DNA from: Corella eumyota
Lineage: Eukaryota > Chordata > Ascidiacea > Phlebobranchia > Corellidae
Direction: 5' to 3'
Assembly: GCA_963082875.1 (NCBI GenBank)
Contig: OY720098.1
Location: 21,576,001 to 21,640,000 of the forward strand
DNA: 64,000 nucleotides
Both the position numbers and the translations under genes were made by a program. Every line of letters begins with the position of its first letter. Positions within the stretch are counted from its first letter, which is position 1. Shown piece by piece: positions 1-15,400 of this stretch. The notes beneath the pieces were generated by a model. That model was not told where the DNA came from, did no database searches, and was given only the letters and a program-made list of their open reading frames with translations.

Positions 1-176
1 CTTTGATATTCTTCCGCGTAATATTTATGCGATAACAAACAAACTCACCGTAGCAATCAATTATCGACGTCACAATCATTTTGATTGTCAGCATACTATG
101 ACGTCACACAATGATGCTTGTGTAAACAACTCGAGCTAAAGAAAAATTAGAACGACCTTGTAATTATGTAATATTG

Positions 177-320
177 TGACGTCACTCACTAACACATTGA
201 TGACGTCACTCACTAACATATTGATAACGTCACTTACTAACACATTAATATCGTCACTTACTAACACATTGATGACGTCACTAACTAATACATTGATGAC
301 ACACTAACATATTGATGACG
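177..320. repeat. 24-base tandem repeat carrying TGACGTCA
   Basis: Units start at 177, 201, 225, 249, 273 and 297, exactly 24 bases apart, with a decayed seventh. Consensus tgacgtcactcactaacaca plus ttga. Units 1, 2 and 5 keep the palindrome TGACGTCA (a CRE-type ATF/CREB site); others differ by one or two bases. Confidence 0.85.
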
Positions 321-358
321 TTACAAACTAGCTTATTATTTAACTTGTTACGTCACAG

Positions 359-484
359 GAGCGGATCGAACCGAGGTGAGAGCGATCGCATCCCAACCAT
401 CCAACCGACAAAGTTTGATCAATCGACGATATAGCGACCTCGCGCGGAGGGTTTCCATCACGATGAGGATCATCTGCAAACCAC
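359..484 (+). CDS. Possible upstream exon, basic, not FN3-like
   Basis: It is open between an acceptor (cgtcacag) and a donor (GTGAGT), phase 1 at both ends. Its last base C joins the next exon to give Pro. The translation is Arg-rich and shows no FN3 strand pattern. The other two frames are closed. It could be a linker exon or a chance open stretch; transcript data would decide. Confidence 0.4.
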
Positions 485-3400
485 GTGAGTTTTCGTTTAT
501 CCTCAATGTGGGAATTTTAATTTTTTAATCTCAACATAGAGTAACATCAGTTACTCCGACCCAGTCCCAAGTTGCCTGTGGCAGTTTGGGATATTATAGA
601 TTATCATTGTCTGATAATTAAGCTGCTGATTAAGTGCTGGCTCAGCAGGAGTTTATACTGTTTATAGCGCCTTACTCAAGGGCGCTACAGCATAAGAGCA
701 GTGGGAATTGAACTCATGACCTGAAGTAATGAAGCTAAGTGAGTTGACCACTGGGGCATGCTGCCGGTTGTTGTCAATAAATTATAATTACTTGAGTAGA
801 GGAGGGAAAACTTTTAATTGTTAAAAATAAAATTACACAAAAATTATTTTAAAAAATAAAAATTTTCCAATTTATCAATTTTCTAAGTAAGAATTTTAAG
901 CATAGTTGTGTTTTAAGATAGTTTTTAAAATAATTTATATTTGCTGATTTAAAAAAACTAAAAAATTGCTGAATTTTTATTTTTTTACCAAAACAATCGA
1001 TTTACTATAATATTTTACGGGACTTTCAAAGATTAAAAAAGCTTAACTCTTACAAATCCTTTTAACATATTGCCTGGGTAATTTAAACAGATTATCCTGT
1101 TTTTGGTTCTGAAAGGTTTATGCTCGTTTTGTTTACATTTTTTCGTTGTTTCGGACGACAATTTCTCATCAAATCTTTCCACAAATTTATTTACATTTTC
1201 AAATTAATTATTCAGCTTTATTTCGGATTATTTTCGTCCTTTTTATCGAGTTTATTTTGATTTTAATTAATCGGAATTTTGAGCTTTTTTAAATTTTGAA
1301 CCTGAATTCTGCGAAAATTTAAAACAAAATTGTTAACGAAGGCGATACAATTTTTAAATATAATTTTTGAAAGTTAATTAAATAATTATCAACAAACTTT
1401 GTTAAAAAAATAAGTTCGTAATAAACTAAAATGTAAAAATTATTTACTTTTGTTAACTCAACGTGCGTGGTTGGAACACTCAGCTTTACTACATGAGGCC
1501 ATGGGTTCGATCCCCACTGCTCTCATGCTGTAGCGCCCTTGAGTGAGGCGCTATAAACATTATTAATTTCTACTGAGCCAACACTTAATCAGCAGCATAA
1601 TTATCGGGCAATTATAATCTATTAATATCCCAAACTAGCACAGGCAACTCCAGACTGGGTCGGAGTAACTTATGTTACTCAATGTTTAGGTCGCGCATTC
1701 GATCTTCCCACATCGAGGATAAATAAATATGATAAAAAAAAAACTTGCTTCATCTTTATCTTTTATGTTTTTAGCTTTATCCTCGCCTCGAAGCCGAATA
1801 TTCGATATTGAACCAACCTCAGTGAGTATAAGATGGGAGGAACAACCGTTCGCCAGTTACTACATGGCCATCGTGAGTTGTAACTAAGTTGTGATTCAAT
1901 AAAGTGGAGTTGTGACCAAGTTGTGATCTAATAAAGTAGAGTTGTGACTAAGTTGCGACTAAGTAAAGTCGTGGCTGAGATATGGCTTAGTAAAATAAGA
2001 AATTTCTTAATTTAACTTTATCCTCCATATTTTCAGCTTCGACTCCTAGGATCTGACGATCTTATTACGTCACTCCGCGTCACTCGACCTCAAGTGACCT
2101 TCACGGGTCTCACCCAAGCGACCGCCTACGTAGCTAATGTTTGGGCGGTCGACGAAAAAGGAACCCGGGGTCCGCGAGGATCGCTCTTCGTCACAACAGG
2201 TTGGTTATGACGTCATAATACATTTGATCGCTTCCCAGTATATCGGAAATAATGTAGGATTTGTAAGATTATGACGTCATGATAAGTTTATTTGTTTGAT
2301 ATATAAGTTTTGTTACGTCATAATTTTTGTAGGACTTAGCACTCCCGAGCCGATGCTTGACCAGTCATCCGTTACAACATCTTCTGCCTTCTTCTCATGG
2401 GAGAGAACGGAAGGAACGAAAAGTAATTTCTACATGAGAGTTGAAGCAATCCATAATGCTACGGTGAGTCCTCATTTTAATCTCAGATGATTAAAAAACG
2501 AGTTTTAACATCACTTTAATGTGGTGTAGGTTATATCATTTTGAAAAGGATGGTGCTGTTGTGACGTGTTTAAGCTATCTGTAAACCCGGGCTTAAGGCA
2601 GAATAGTGTGGCATTGCCGCGGTTCGAACCCGAAACCTTTCAGCCTCTTTAGGTCTGCTGCTATGACGTATTTAAGCCATCTGTAAACACCCCGAATCAA
2701 GGGCAGATGGTGTGGCAATAGTGCGGCTTGAACCCAAAACCTTTTGGACCAAAATTATTAAAACATGCCAAAAGTATTTTAATTATTTAGTAAAAAGGGG
2801 CAAATTCCAACATTTTTTAAAACGTTTTCTCACAACCTTTAAAACAACGAACAACAACTTTACCATAAAACCCAACATATTGAGTCATGGACCAAAATAA
2901 TAAGTTTCGCGACGTGGTTGTGTGTTTGATGATTAATAAAGTTGGCGTAATAACGTAAGATCAGCGAATTTAATTAAGAAATATCGAAATGACTAATTAA
3001 AATTTACGTATTTTAGGTTAATATTTTGCGTAATAAACAACAATAAAGGTAAAAATAATTAAAATTTAATTAAAAAATAATAATTCATCATCGGAGATTA
3101 TAAATTTGTAATAAAATTAGAATTTTTTGTACAACCTTTGTTTAATTTTAACAAACAAAGGAATTATTTTATTTTCGTCTTTACCACTATCTACGTCATA
3201 CTTCGCTTTAAAAACAAACACTTCAACGATAATTAATCCAAGAATACTGGAATAAGATTTAACTTTTTATAACACTTCCTATGTACGTCAATATATAAAT
3301 GTTAAACTATAAATAAATGCTTGGAATGGTAATTATAATGGTATAATAACCATATTTCAAGATTACTTAAAAGTATCATTAGTGGAACAACTTTAACTTT

Positions 3401-6400
3401 AAAGATTTGTTCTTGTAAAGTTTTTTTATTTTGTTTTTTTGCACATTGATAAAAGTGAATAATAAATACGATATACAATTAATATTACAACAATGCGACG
3501 GGAAAAAATGTCAAAATCAATTTAATGATTTAAAACATGCCAAAAATATTAATGTTTACATAAAGATTTTAAGTATGTTATGGCATGGTCACCAAACCCA
3601 GTATAAATTATATTAATAATAAATGCGATAAAATAAAATACATTTTACAGAATTTTATAAAAAAATTTTAATTACTATTTATCACAATCGTTTAATTAAT
3701 TAATATATTTTTAGTTTTTTTGTCTTATCTTTTGATTCAATAGCATTCAAAGTTTATTTTTTTAGTTCTGTTTATCTTATCTGTTATCAATAAATGTTGT
3801 TGATACTAATTTATAACTTTTTAACATGGATCTCAAGATCTAAATTATTTAAATTCATAATTTTTAAAGTAACTTTTAGATTTTAGCGTTTTATCAAATT
3901 ATGTATAGTTATCAAACAATGCTTGTTAAAAATAGAAATTGTGACGTCATAAACAGGTAGCGACAGTGGCCTAAGGGACCAGCTTATCAAATATTTTGTG
4001 TTTTCAAGTCAGGTGTAACATTGTTGTTGATTAAACAAATATTAAAAGCTTTAACTTTGCTCAATATTTAAGTAAGGTTGTCTATAATTTATATTTTTTG
4101 TTTAACTAATTAATTTACACAACTCTCAACTTATATTTTCCTGCAATAATTTACTTGCGCACCACAAACAAAAGTTTTATTTATTTTCTTGGACTATAAA
4201 TTGGACATAGGTTTAAATTTTGTTCAGCTTCTTTATAAATACACAGTTGTGTTTTAAATTTCAACATTGTTATAACCCTTATTTAAATGATGGCTTTTTT
4301 GCATTAGTTGTGTTGTTTTACTTTTAAAATTAAAATTATTTAAAGTTTTTGCTGAAGTTTGAATCAAACTTTTTTTAATAAATTTAAATTGTTTCAGGAC
4401 TTGATCAGCTTTCCGACTTCTGAAACTGAAACGAGAGTGACGGGTTTGAGTGCAGGAACGAGATATAGCGCCACCTTGTCGTCGTTGTCACTTGGAATCA
4501 GGAGCAAACCGAGTGACCCAATTTTGTTTACAACTGGTAAGATTCCTTTAAAACTTGTTTATGTAGATTAAATTTAAATTAACACAACAGGTTAGAATTA
4601 CTTAATATTTGTCTTTAAACCTTTTTAATATCTTATCATAACCCAAACTATATTTTAAACCAAAAAAACAACATCTAATGTTACAAAATAAAAATTAAAA
4701 TCACTATAATTAACATAGTTCCAATCAACTTGTTAAAAAAGGACCGGCAGCGTGGTGTAGTGGTAAGAACACTTGCTACACCACACACGAGGTCGTGGGT
4801 TTAATCCCCACAGCTCTCATGCGCTATAAACGGTACGAACTCCTGCTGAGCCAACACTTAAAGCAGCATAAATATTGGGCAATTGTAATCTATAATATCC
4901 CAAACTGCCACAGGCAACTCGAGACTGGGTCGGTGGCAAAGTGGTAAAGTCGACCTTTCCACATCAAGGATAAAGGTATATACAAAAAAAGGGAACTGTT
5001 AACAGGGAAGTTAAAAGATACAAAACAAAAACAAAAATCGTAATGGTTTGACATTAAATCAAAACATTAAAACACTTTATACGCAATGAAAATAATAGTA
5101 GTCGGTTATTCTGAATATTTATATTTTGTACGCGCTTCGGTATGCAAAGTTATTATTTTTAAATTCTTATCAACACAATATTTGGTGACCTTGAATTAAA
5201 CAAATCTGGCCTAAAAACAACTTAACCTGATAAGTTCATTTATGAGGTTAAGGTTTAACTTAAAAGCGGTTTAATTTTAAACAAATATTTATGTTTAAAG
5301 TCAAAAATATTGACAAAAAAATATTTGTAAATGGATCAATTTATTTAAAATACAACTTAATAAAATAAACATTTTAAAAATAATCGGGTTTAGATTTTTA
5401 AATAATTTAAAATATCAAAAACCGAATGATTTACATTTTTCTTGATGCTAATTAAACAAAAATTAAGTATTATTTAAATTTATAATTTAAAAATTTATTA
5501 AAAATAGACAAATTATACAATTTCTTACTACTTATTAAATTACTTAAAGTGCTGATTTTTGTATTAAAGGTTCAATTTAAAAAAGATTTAAGTAATTTAC
5601 ATAAAAATAAAGTTAAAAAAATAAATTTAAATTCTTTTGTTCTGTTAAATGATCAATTAAAATCCATCTTTAGTAAACGAAAAAAAAAACTTAATTGCTC
5701 TGTAAAACATTAAAAATAAAATATAAGTTTAACATTTGACATGGTTAAGTTGTATTTAAATAAAATGTGCGTAGGTTTAAGATCTGATATAACCCTAAAT
5801 TAAGAACTTTACGTGACGCGCCCACTACCTCATTAAACACCTACGTAAACTATTTTACTATTCCTGTACTTGTATGATGCCATTAACGTCAATTATATTT
5901 AAAAGCTACTTTAAATTTTTGTAAAATTATTTAAGTATTACGTGCTTCAAAAGTAGCATGTCTTTTTTTAATAATTAATAAACACTTTACCAGTGGCAAG
6001 GTGTAGTGGTTAAACATTGGTCTTACTACATGAGGCCTTGGGTTTGATTCCCACCACTGTTATGCTGTAGAGACTTTAAGAGTGGTATTTTAAACGGTAC
6101 AAACTCCTGCCGAGTCAAAACTTAATCAGCAGATCGATTAATGGACAATTATTTTTAGTAATATCTTGAACTGCTTAATTCAACTTGAGACTGAGTTGGG
6201 CTAACAGTTGTAACTTTATAAAAGGTCGTGATATCGACCTTCTCACATCGAGGATAAATAAAAACTATTTAAAATCTCGCAAAGGGGATAATTCCCTCGT
6301 TTCAAATTTAAAGTAAATTTTTTGCCACGTGGCCGCAGTTTTCAAACAACTTTTGAATTTCTTTTTAGTTCCCAACCCCCCAGATTTAATAATCAGCAGA

Positions 6401-9400
6401 GTTCGTCATAATTCGATCAGACTCACGTGGAATCGCATCGTTGGTGAGTTTGATTATGTAACAAATAAGCTTACTGTTTTAAGACAATTGTATATTGTTG
6501 TGAGGACAATTGTTAAATAAAAACACTTGGCTTTACTTTATAAGATTATGGGTTAAATCCCCAGTGCTCTCATGCTGTTGCGTTTTTTGTGTAAAGCATT
6601 ATAAACGGTGTAAACTCCTGCTAAGCCAATATTTAATCAGCAGCTTAATTATTGAGTAATTACAATTAGTAATAGCTAAAACTGCTCTATTCAACTTAAG
6701 ACTGGGTCGGAGTAACAGTTGTTACTCTATGTTTAAGTTGTAAAGCTGAAATTACGAATCGAGGATGAATAAATATAAAAAAATAAAGTTTTTTATTGTT
6801 TTACTTTTAAATAACAAACCTTCTACGACATAACAGGAGCTGCAAGATACACAGTCACAGTTTATGATGTCACAAACAATGACACAAGAGTGTTTCCCAA
6901 CAGGATCGAAAATTCTTTTTTTGCGGGGAATCTTGAACCATCACAGCGATATGAGTTTGTTGCCTTGACAACCGGCCACTCGGGGCTAGTCAGTGCCGAG
7001 AGCAAATTGGTTTCTGCTTTTACGGGTATTACATTTTGTGATTTTTAAACATTAAAAACTTTGTAAATTTAATTGTTTAATATTTACACCCTCAACCTGA
7101 CAGCAAATAAAAACTTTTAATAAACCCAATTTATAGCCAAGCTCACCCTAATTTTCTTCCTTAAGTTGTAGTTTAATTATTGAGATTTTAAATTTAACTT
7201 ACTTGCAGCTCCATCCAATCCTGATGATGTAACCTTGGTAACTGCTGAAAGAAATTATATTTCTGTAAGGTGGTCTCCGCAGCCTGGTGAGTTTAATCAG
7301 GTTCCAGTATTAAATTTTACACTTTACATAAACTTAAACTTTTTTTAAATTTAATTGGCATATAAATACAATTTACCAGCAGTGTGGTGTAGTGGTAAAA
7401 ACACTTGCTACACCACACGAGGTCTTGGGTTTAAACCCCACTGATCTTATGCTGTAGAGCCCTTGAGTAAGGCGCTATTAATGGTATGAACTCCTGCTGA
7501 GCCAGCACTTAATCAGCAGATTAATTACCGGGCAATTATAATCTATAATATCCCAAACTGCCACAGGCAACTCGAGACTGGGTCGGAGTAACTGTTGTTA
7601 CTCTATGTTTAAGTCGCGCATTCAACTTTCCCACATCGAGGATAAAGATATATACGAAAAGAAATTTAAAACTTTCTAAAGTGTTAAAAATTAAAAAAAT
7701 GATTTTTCCAGCTGCTCAGGGTTATATCGCACTTGTGACCTCCAACCAGGATAAACAATATCGAGTTGAGCAGAATGTGAGCGGGACTTTCTTCAGAGCA
7801 GGAAACATGAAAACTGGAACTTTTTACAAGTTTACGATTTACTCGGTCGGACTGAACAATATTTTTGATGTAAACGTTGTCTCTCCTTTGTTTGTACAAA
7901 CTAGTAAGTGATAGAAATAATATTTGTTACTTATTTTGATTTTTATAAATCTAAAACTTGAAGTCTGGTGTAGTGGTAAGAACACTTCACCACACATGAG
8001 GTTGTGGGTTCAATCCCCACTGATCTCATGCTGTAGCACCCTTAAGTAAGGCGCTATAATCGGTATAAGCTCCTGCTAAGCCAGCATTTAGTCAGCAGCA
8101 TAATTATCGGACAATTATGATCTTTAATATCCCAAACTGTCACAGAACAATTGAGACTGGGTCGGGATAACAAATGTTAATCTATGTTCAAGTTGTAAAG
8201 TCAACTTTTTTTTATTTTAAGAATAAATATAAAAGAATATCAATAAATTAAATCAAATATTAATTTTTATTTTAGTACCCAGTCCACCAACCAACTTAAC
8301 AGTTCTTGATGTTACTGCAACCAGCATTGAAGTTATGTGGAATCTTGCACCAGGTCAGGTTTCAAGTTATTTTTATGCTACTGGCTTCTAAACTTTACTT
8401 TATTAAATTAGTTAACTCAATTTAAGTTATACCTTTAGTTTGAATTGAACTTATGCAAATTTTTAATTTGATTTTAAGTTGTATTTTCGTGCAAGTAGCT
8501 TATATAAAGTCAAAGTAAAAAACAAAGGCTGAACTAGACCGTTCTAAAGGGGTCTAGTTTAAACAAAAAACCAACTAATAATAAGAACCTTTGCCTAAAA
8601 TTTATTTAAAGAATGTTATAACTTGCCATGCTTTTCTCACTTAGGTGTACTATAGTTAAAAAAACAAAAATAAATTTTTGCTGCTTAAATTAAACCAAAA
8701 GTCTTTAAATTTAAAATTCTGATTTAAACCTTTGACAGGAGCACGAATGTATTATCTTACCGCTCAACAATCTGAGAATCGTCGTCCGTTTGGTGAAGAA
8801 TTTAGGGTAGGAAACACAAGTCACAGTTCAGCGGTCATAGGGGGGTTAATCCCAGGGGAGGAATATCAATTCAGGGTGGAATCAATCGGGTTGTACGGGG
8901 GGTCAAGTGACCTCAGTCCCAGCATCATTGACTCCACTTGTAAGTTCGTTTTAGATTATTAAATTTATTTGAAATATAGAATGTAGTTTTCACTACTATT
9001 CATGTTGCAGATGCTGCCATTCCTGAACCACCTGCTTTAATCAGTGTGAACGTAACCTTGATTCAGCTCCAACTTGATGATGCACAAGGTAAGTTAAAAC
9101 TCATATAACCCAAGTATCTTAACTAAGATAATTACATGCTTAAATCATTGCTTTACAGACTATTTTTAAATCAGACATTTATTTTTTAAATGTTTATTTA
9201 ATTAAGTTTTATTAGATTTTTCACCTATATAAAATAGGAGCTTGGTGGACAATATATATCTGTATATATCACTAGCATATATTGGTTGAGCGTTGTGACC
9301 ATATTACAATAATTAAAATGCTGACCATAGGGCAGGTTATTCATTGATTTTCTCTGAAAAGTGTTTATTATCAATACAGTAAAAAGTTTAGGAGCAAGTC

Positions 9401-12400
9401 TGATATAAATATTATAATCACAAATTTGTTAATTTTTAAGGTGCTGTAAGTTACATTGTGGAATGGGAGCCTCGAACATCTGATGATGAGGAACCTTCAT
9501 TTAGACGTGACCTTACGACCTCTGACCCCAAACAAGTGAACCTTAACTTTTTACAGGCCGGTACAGAGTACGTTGTCACGGTAAAGTCGATGAACCGTCA
9601 CGGAAAGATCAACCCCGTTTCGAGTCAGCCTCTTATCCAACAAACAGGTTGAAAAAGTTGTTAAAACTTTATTTTAAGTTTGAAATATTAGCTATTTATA
9701 ATAGAGTTTAGTGGACGATATATATATAAGTATGTCCAATTTATAGACCTGCAAAATAAATAAAACTGATGTTTGTGGTGTGTGGGCAAATTATCACAGA
9801 CAAAGTTAGGAGTTGTGACCATATTATGACAATTTAAAGTGTTAACTAAGAGTGAGCTGCTGACTAGTGTTCCCAAATAAAAGACAAATAGCTGTACTAA
9901 TATTTTAAAATAAAAAAAATATAATTCGTGTGGGGAAAATTTTTTTGTTTTATCATAATATGACAATCTGGCCTAATAGATAAAATGGCAGCCTATGAAA
10001 TTAAACAAGCAATAATATTGTATTCTACCACTAAGCCTCTTTAAAGGTTGAGTGAATTAAACATCACAGTTTATGTAACTCAAATATTTTGTTTCTATAG
10101 TGCCTGCACCTCCAGCTCCAGGTTTTTTCTCTAAAGTAACTTCAACTGCTTTTGCTTACAAATGGCCTCCTGCTAAAGGTAAGTTTTCATTGAATAAAAT
10201 ACATCATTGTTATTAATTTATACACTATATTCTATTTTTTTTGTCTTAATTTAATTGTAATTGTGGAGACTTTATGACTTTTACATAATTATAAAGTTAC
10301 ATCAGTTACTTTGACCCAGTCTCGAGTTGTCTTTGCCAGTTTGGGATATTATATAAAAACAACAGAAGTTATTAACCGAATTTTAGTGAATTTTATATAA
10401 AAGTTGAACAAAAATTATAAATCATTTGTTTATAGTAACGATTTTACAAACTGATATCATTAAACTTTAACTAAATGGAATAAAAATGTTTTAGGGGCAA
10501 ACAGTTACAACCTCTATGTATTAAGCGATGATTTTGATTCAACTTTCACTGAGGTTTACTTTAAAATAATCAACACCAATCTTACAACTATTGAGGTACA
10601 AAAGTTTTAACCATTTTTATTGTATTTATAGTTAGGCAAAAACTGGTAATATTTGATTTTTTAACTTAAAAAATAATTATTAAAAGTACGATGTAGTGGT
10701 AAAAACGCTTGCTACACCACATAAAGTTTTGAGTTCGATCTCCACTGCTCTCATGCTGTAGCGCCCTTGAGTAAGACGCTATAAACGGCATGAACTCCTG
10801 CTAAGCCAACACCTAATCAGCAGCATAATTATTGGGCAATTATAATCAATAATATCCCAAATTGCCACAGGCAACTTGAGACTGGGTCGGGTTAACTGTT
10901 GTTATTCTATGTTCAAGTGAAGTTGACCTTTCCACATTAAGGATAAATAAATAAAAAATTATAAATACCTTCTGTTTGTGAACTAAATTATATTTTTATG
11001 ACTATATTATGTTGCTTAGCTATATGGATTGCTCTCTGGTACAAATTATGAGCTGAGGATTCAAAGTATCGGGAATGAAGGAAGAGTTGGACCAATAGGA
11101 AGACGAGTCCAGAACAGAACCTGTTTGTTTTATTTGTTTTAAACCAATATTGTGATATAACTAACTAGTTCTGATGTCTAAATTCTAGTTTTAGGCATTT
11201 GTTAATCTTTAAAAAAACTGTTTTAATGTTTTGTTATTTTTTGTTTTATTTTTTCAGTGCCTTCTCCCGCCCAAAATGTGAGAGTAGTTAGGGTAACTCC
11301 CTCAATTGTTACTCTAGAGTGGGACCCAGTTAAAGGTGAGTTTATTAAAATTAAGATCTTTTTATTTAAAATATTTGAATTAAATTTTAATTTTTTTTTA
11401 ATATTAAGCCAAGAGTAATTTTTTAACGTATGTTTATTAAATTTAAATCTTACTCAAAGTTTATTTTTAATAAACTAGGAATTTATTTTTAAAGCTTTAT
11501 TGTACAACAGAATAGTTCAAAATCTAAATATTTAAAAAATTTAACTTAACATTATACCGTACCTATTTTTTACTAAAACTTATTTTTTATGAATTATTTT
11601 TATCTAATTTTTGTATAACCAAAAAAAAAAACAAGAAATCATTTTTATATGAATTCAAATTTTCTCAGGAGCTCGTAGGTTCGTTATAATCTCCTTCACT
11701 CATGTTGACGGGCATTCTATTGTGTTCGAGACATTCCAGAACAGAGTAATTATGACAGAGTTTCAAGCCGGCACATTCTACAACTTCACAATTTATTCTT
11801 ATGACAGAATAGGGAGGATGAATGAGAATGGAAGCACTACAATTGATGTACAAACTGGTGAGTTTGTAGGGACTGAGGTCAAGAAAAATCTAATCATAAA
11901 AAGTATCGACTCCTAAGGGTGCTCTTATCCAAATAACATGGCAATAACGTATAAAGTATAAGTCTCTAATGTCTAAAACAGGGTTTAAGACCCGTTAGAA
12001 ATGGTCAAAAATAGCAAACCGAATCTACAGACAACATCTATTTATTAATCAAGCACGTTCATCAAATAATTATCCCGAAAGTTACATTACACATATACAA
12101 AACGTACACACTACAAAAATCTGGTTTCTAGGTTACATATATAGCGATAAACATAATTACGAGTACATTACACACAAAAAAACGTCTTTCGTATATCGAC
12201 TACATCCTTTATATTGGCATTTAACTGTTAACTAATTCTAAATTAAAACTTGGCAAAGTAAAAATAGGTGTGTGTTTTAGGAACCAAAAAAATATACTAA
12301 CTGTCAGAAAATAAAATCGCGCAGGAAAAACACAAAAACGGACAACTGTCAATCCACATTTTTACATCAAAAGGGTTACACTATTAACCCTTATTCTATG

Positions 12401-15400
12401 AAATCTATAGAATAATACAGTACGACTGAACAGGAAATTAGGCACAGCTTCCACTGGCTCTACATAACAAATAGCGACAATGTTTTACAAGGGCACGCGA
12501 AAAATATACAATTGGACCATGTTCAATATAATAACGATGAATTTAGAGCGTCTAACTGCCTTATGGGCGTTAGACTTGTCCTTGAATAAAGGGGTTAATT
12601 TGTTTGTCCCCTTTATAACCTGTATATATTTAAATATACATAAATACAGTCTCTATGAGTTTTTTCATATCATTAAGTCTTTTGTACGGTTTTAAACCGC
12701 ACGGGATGGTAGCGAGTTTGCACTGTTTCGGTTCGCCGAACGAAAGTTATTATTGCGCCTGTGAAAATGGGTTTCTTACGTATTTCTTTTGTTTGTTGAA
12801 TCAATATCAGTTGATTCTGGTTAATAATGTTCTGTTTTTGGTACCCCAGTGGCCAACGCTGTATTTTATTGTCCAAGGCCACCAACAGGTCATACGGTTT
12901 TCTCGTCGTTCGGTGTGAACCGGCATCAAGTCTGGTTTGAGGCTAGGAAAGCCTTGGCATTGGAATTGATGGAGATGCTAAGCGCTTTCCTACAAGTTTA
13001 TTGGTTTCAATTTGTTTTCAATACAAAAAGTTAAAAGTTAACGCTTTCATGAACTTAAATTGATACTAATGCTAAAAAAACATGATTATATATCAAAAAT
13101 ACTTATTTTTATATCAAATAAACATGATTTAATACCAAATATACCTAGATAATATGCTAAAAACCATGATTATATACCAAATATACTTACATTTTATAAT
13201 GTGTACCTTTTACAACTTCTTTTAACTAAACTTTTGTTACTCTTTGTTTTAAAGCAATATTAACTTTTGATTTTTTGTGTAACTGAAACATTGCAGCAAT
13301 AATAAAAAGAAAGCAATTATTTGACAACCTAAGACTTTGTACTTTCTAACTTTTGTTTTTCAGTTCCTCTTCCACCAATAAACATTGGTGTAAGAAGACC
13401 AAGAGTTCATTCACTTGTCCTAGTGTGGGACCAACAATGGGGTGAGTACTTAACTCTATATAGAATAAAAACAATTAAAAAAAATAAATCACATAAGGAC
13501 ATTTTTTAGACAATAATGAACTTAAATTTAAACCAAACAGTTTATAAAAACCCAGTAAACTAGTGTATATTGTTATAATATATATAATCAAACTTAATGG
13601 ATGACAAATATATATGTTTAATTTATAGACATGCAAAATAAATACAAACTTATATTTTCGGTGTGTGGGTAAATTATCGAGGGCAAACATCAGAGTTGTG
13701 ATATTATTACAACAATTAAAATGCTGACTATAGAACGGGTTACAAACTGGTAATACTTACGCAAAACAAATCAGTTTCTTTATCCTCACTTATTTAACAT
13801 CCAGGTGCAATCTCGTATATTGTCCAAATCTTCACGGAGGACAACGACGTCAACTTCCAAGGATTAACGAAGAGAGTAAACAACAGCGAGACGACGATGT
13901 TCACTGGCCTCGACTCCGGAACAAGATACTTCTTCGTTCTCCAATCCATCGGGTTCCAGGAGCAAAGAAGTATTGAGACCAGAAGGGTGTCTGACTTTAC
14001 TTGTAAGTTTTTATCAGAAGTATTTTTAAAAGTATTTTTATTTGTAAACTTTTTTGGAAGATCTTCTTGGTTTGAAAAATTTGTTTTATTTTGTCATTTT
14101 TTAGTAGTCAATCTATTACATAAGAGAGCTTGGTGATTATTATATATATATATACTGTATGTCTAAAGGCCTAATAAATAAATAAAAGGCATATAAAAGG
14201 CATAATAACTAAAAAACTGCTACTTGTGGTGCGTGGATAATTTATAGTAAAGAAATAGTAGATAAAAAATAGTGACCATATTGCAACAATTAAAATGCCA
14301 ACTCTATGACGGGACAAGTTTTATTAAATGTTGGAGTTTTAACATGTATGCAGTTTTAATTATATGTAGGTTCTTGGTTTTAATTAATTTTTAATTTACT
14401 TTTACTTTTAGTGCCAGCTACTCCCAGCAAACCAGAGTTGAGTTCTGTCAGCACTGATCTAATATCAGCTTTCTGGGATCCTGTTAAAGGTGAAATTTTA
14501 TGTTTTTTTTGTATATATCTTTATCCTCGATGTGGGAAAGTCGAATGCGCAACTTAAACATAGAGTAACATCAGTTATCTCGATAGATTATAATTGCTCG
14601 ATAATTAAGCTGCTAATTAAGTGCTAGCTTAACAGGACCTTACTTAAGGGAGCTACAGCATAAGATCAGTGGTGATTGAACCCACGACTTCATGTGTGGT
14701 GTAGCAAGTGTTTTTACCACTACACCACGCTGCCATGTTTTAGTCGGTTTGTGTTTAAATAAGGGTTGTAACAGATGTTTTGTTTAGCTTTGGTTAAATT
14801 ATAAATTAAATAACTGTTGGATTATTTTTGAAGTGTTTTAAATATTATTAATTCATAATAAAAGACTTGGAATATTTTTAAATTTTTAATTCCAGGAGCT
14901 GAAAAATACCGGGTCCAAATAATCCAACTTGCCCCTCAAAACAACTCAGAATGGGAGCAAAACACGACCGTACCCTCTATCGAAATAGAGGGCTTACTAC
15001 CGGGGGGGTTTTATGATATTCGGGTCTTCAGTGTGGGTAGGAGGGATCGTTTAAATGGGAAAGGAAGTGAACTCACAACAACTCAAACAAGTGGGTTCTG
15101 TAGTTTTATTTTTTAAACGTCAATTACCCAAAAACTATAAAAATGTTATTAATAAATCTATATATAATGGAGCTTGGTAGACTATATTTATATTTATTAT
15201 TTTTTTGGATATATCTTTATCCTCGATGTGGAAAAGTCGAATACGCGACTTAAACATAGAGTAACATTAGTTACCCCAACCCAGTCTCAAGTTGACTTTA
15301 GCTGTTTGAAATATTATAGATTATAATTACCCAATAATTATGCTGCTGATTAAGTGCTGGCTCAGCAGGAGTTTATAGTGCCTTACTCAAGGGCGCTACA

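Noticed and set aside
177-320. CRISPR-like array
   Set aside because: Units are directly adjacent with no unique spacers, in a eukaryotic intronic setting; it is a minisatellite.
3431-3616. 61-codon open frame
   Set aside because: Lies inside a family C repeat; the other two copies do not keep it open.
4743-4840. tRNA gene suggested by A and B boxes in SINEs
   Set aside because: No full cloverleaf or acceptor stem could be drawn; boxes belong to the SINE promoter.
9688-9966. 92-codon minus-strand frame
   Set aside because: Covers a family B repeat and AT-rich intron; no conserved protein features.
12480-13034. Several overlapping short frames on both strands
   Set aside because: They overlap one another in different frames with no recognisable domain; kept only as an unexplained segment.
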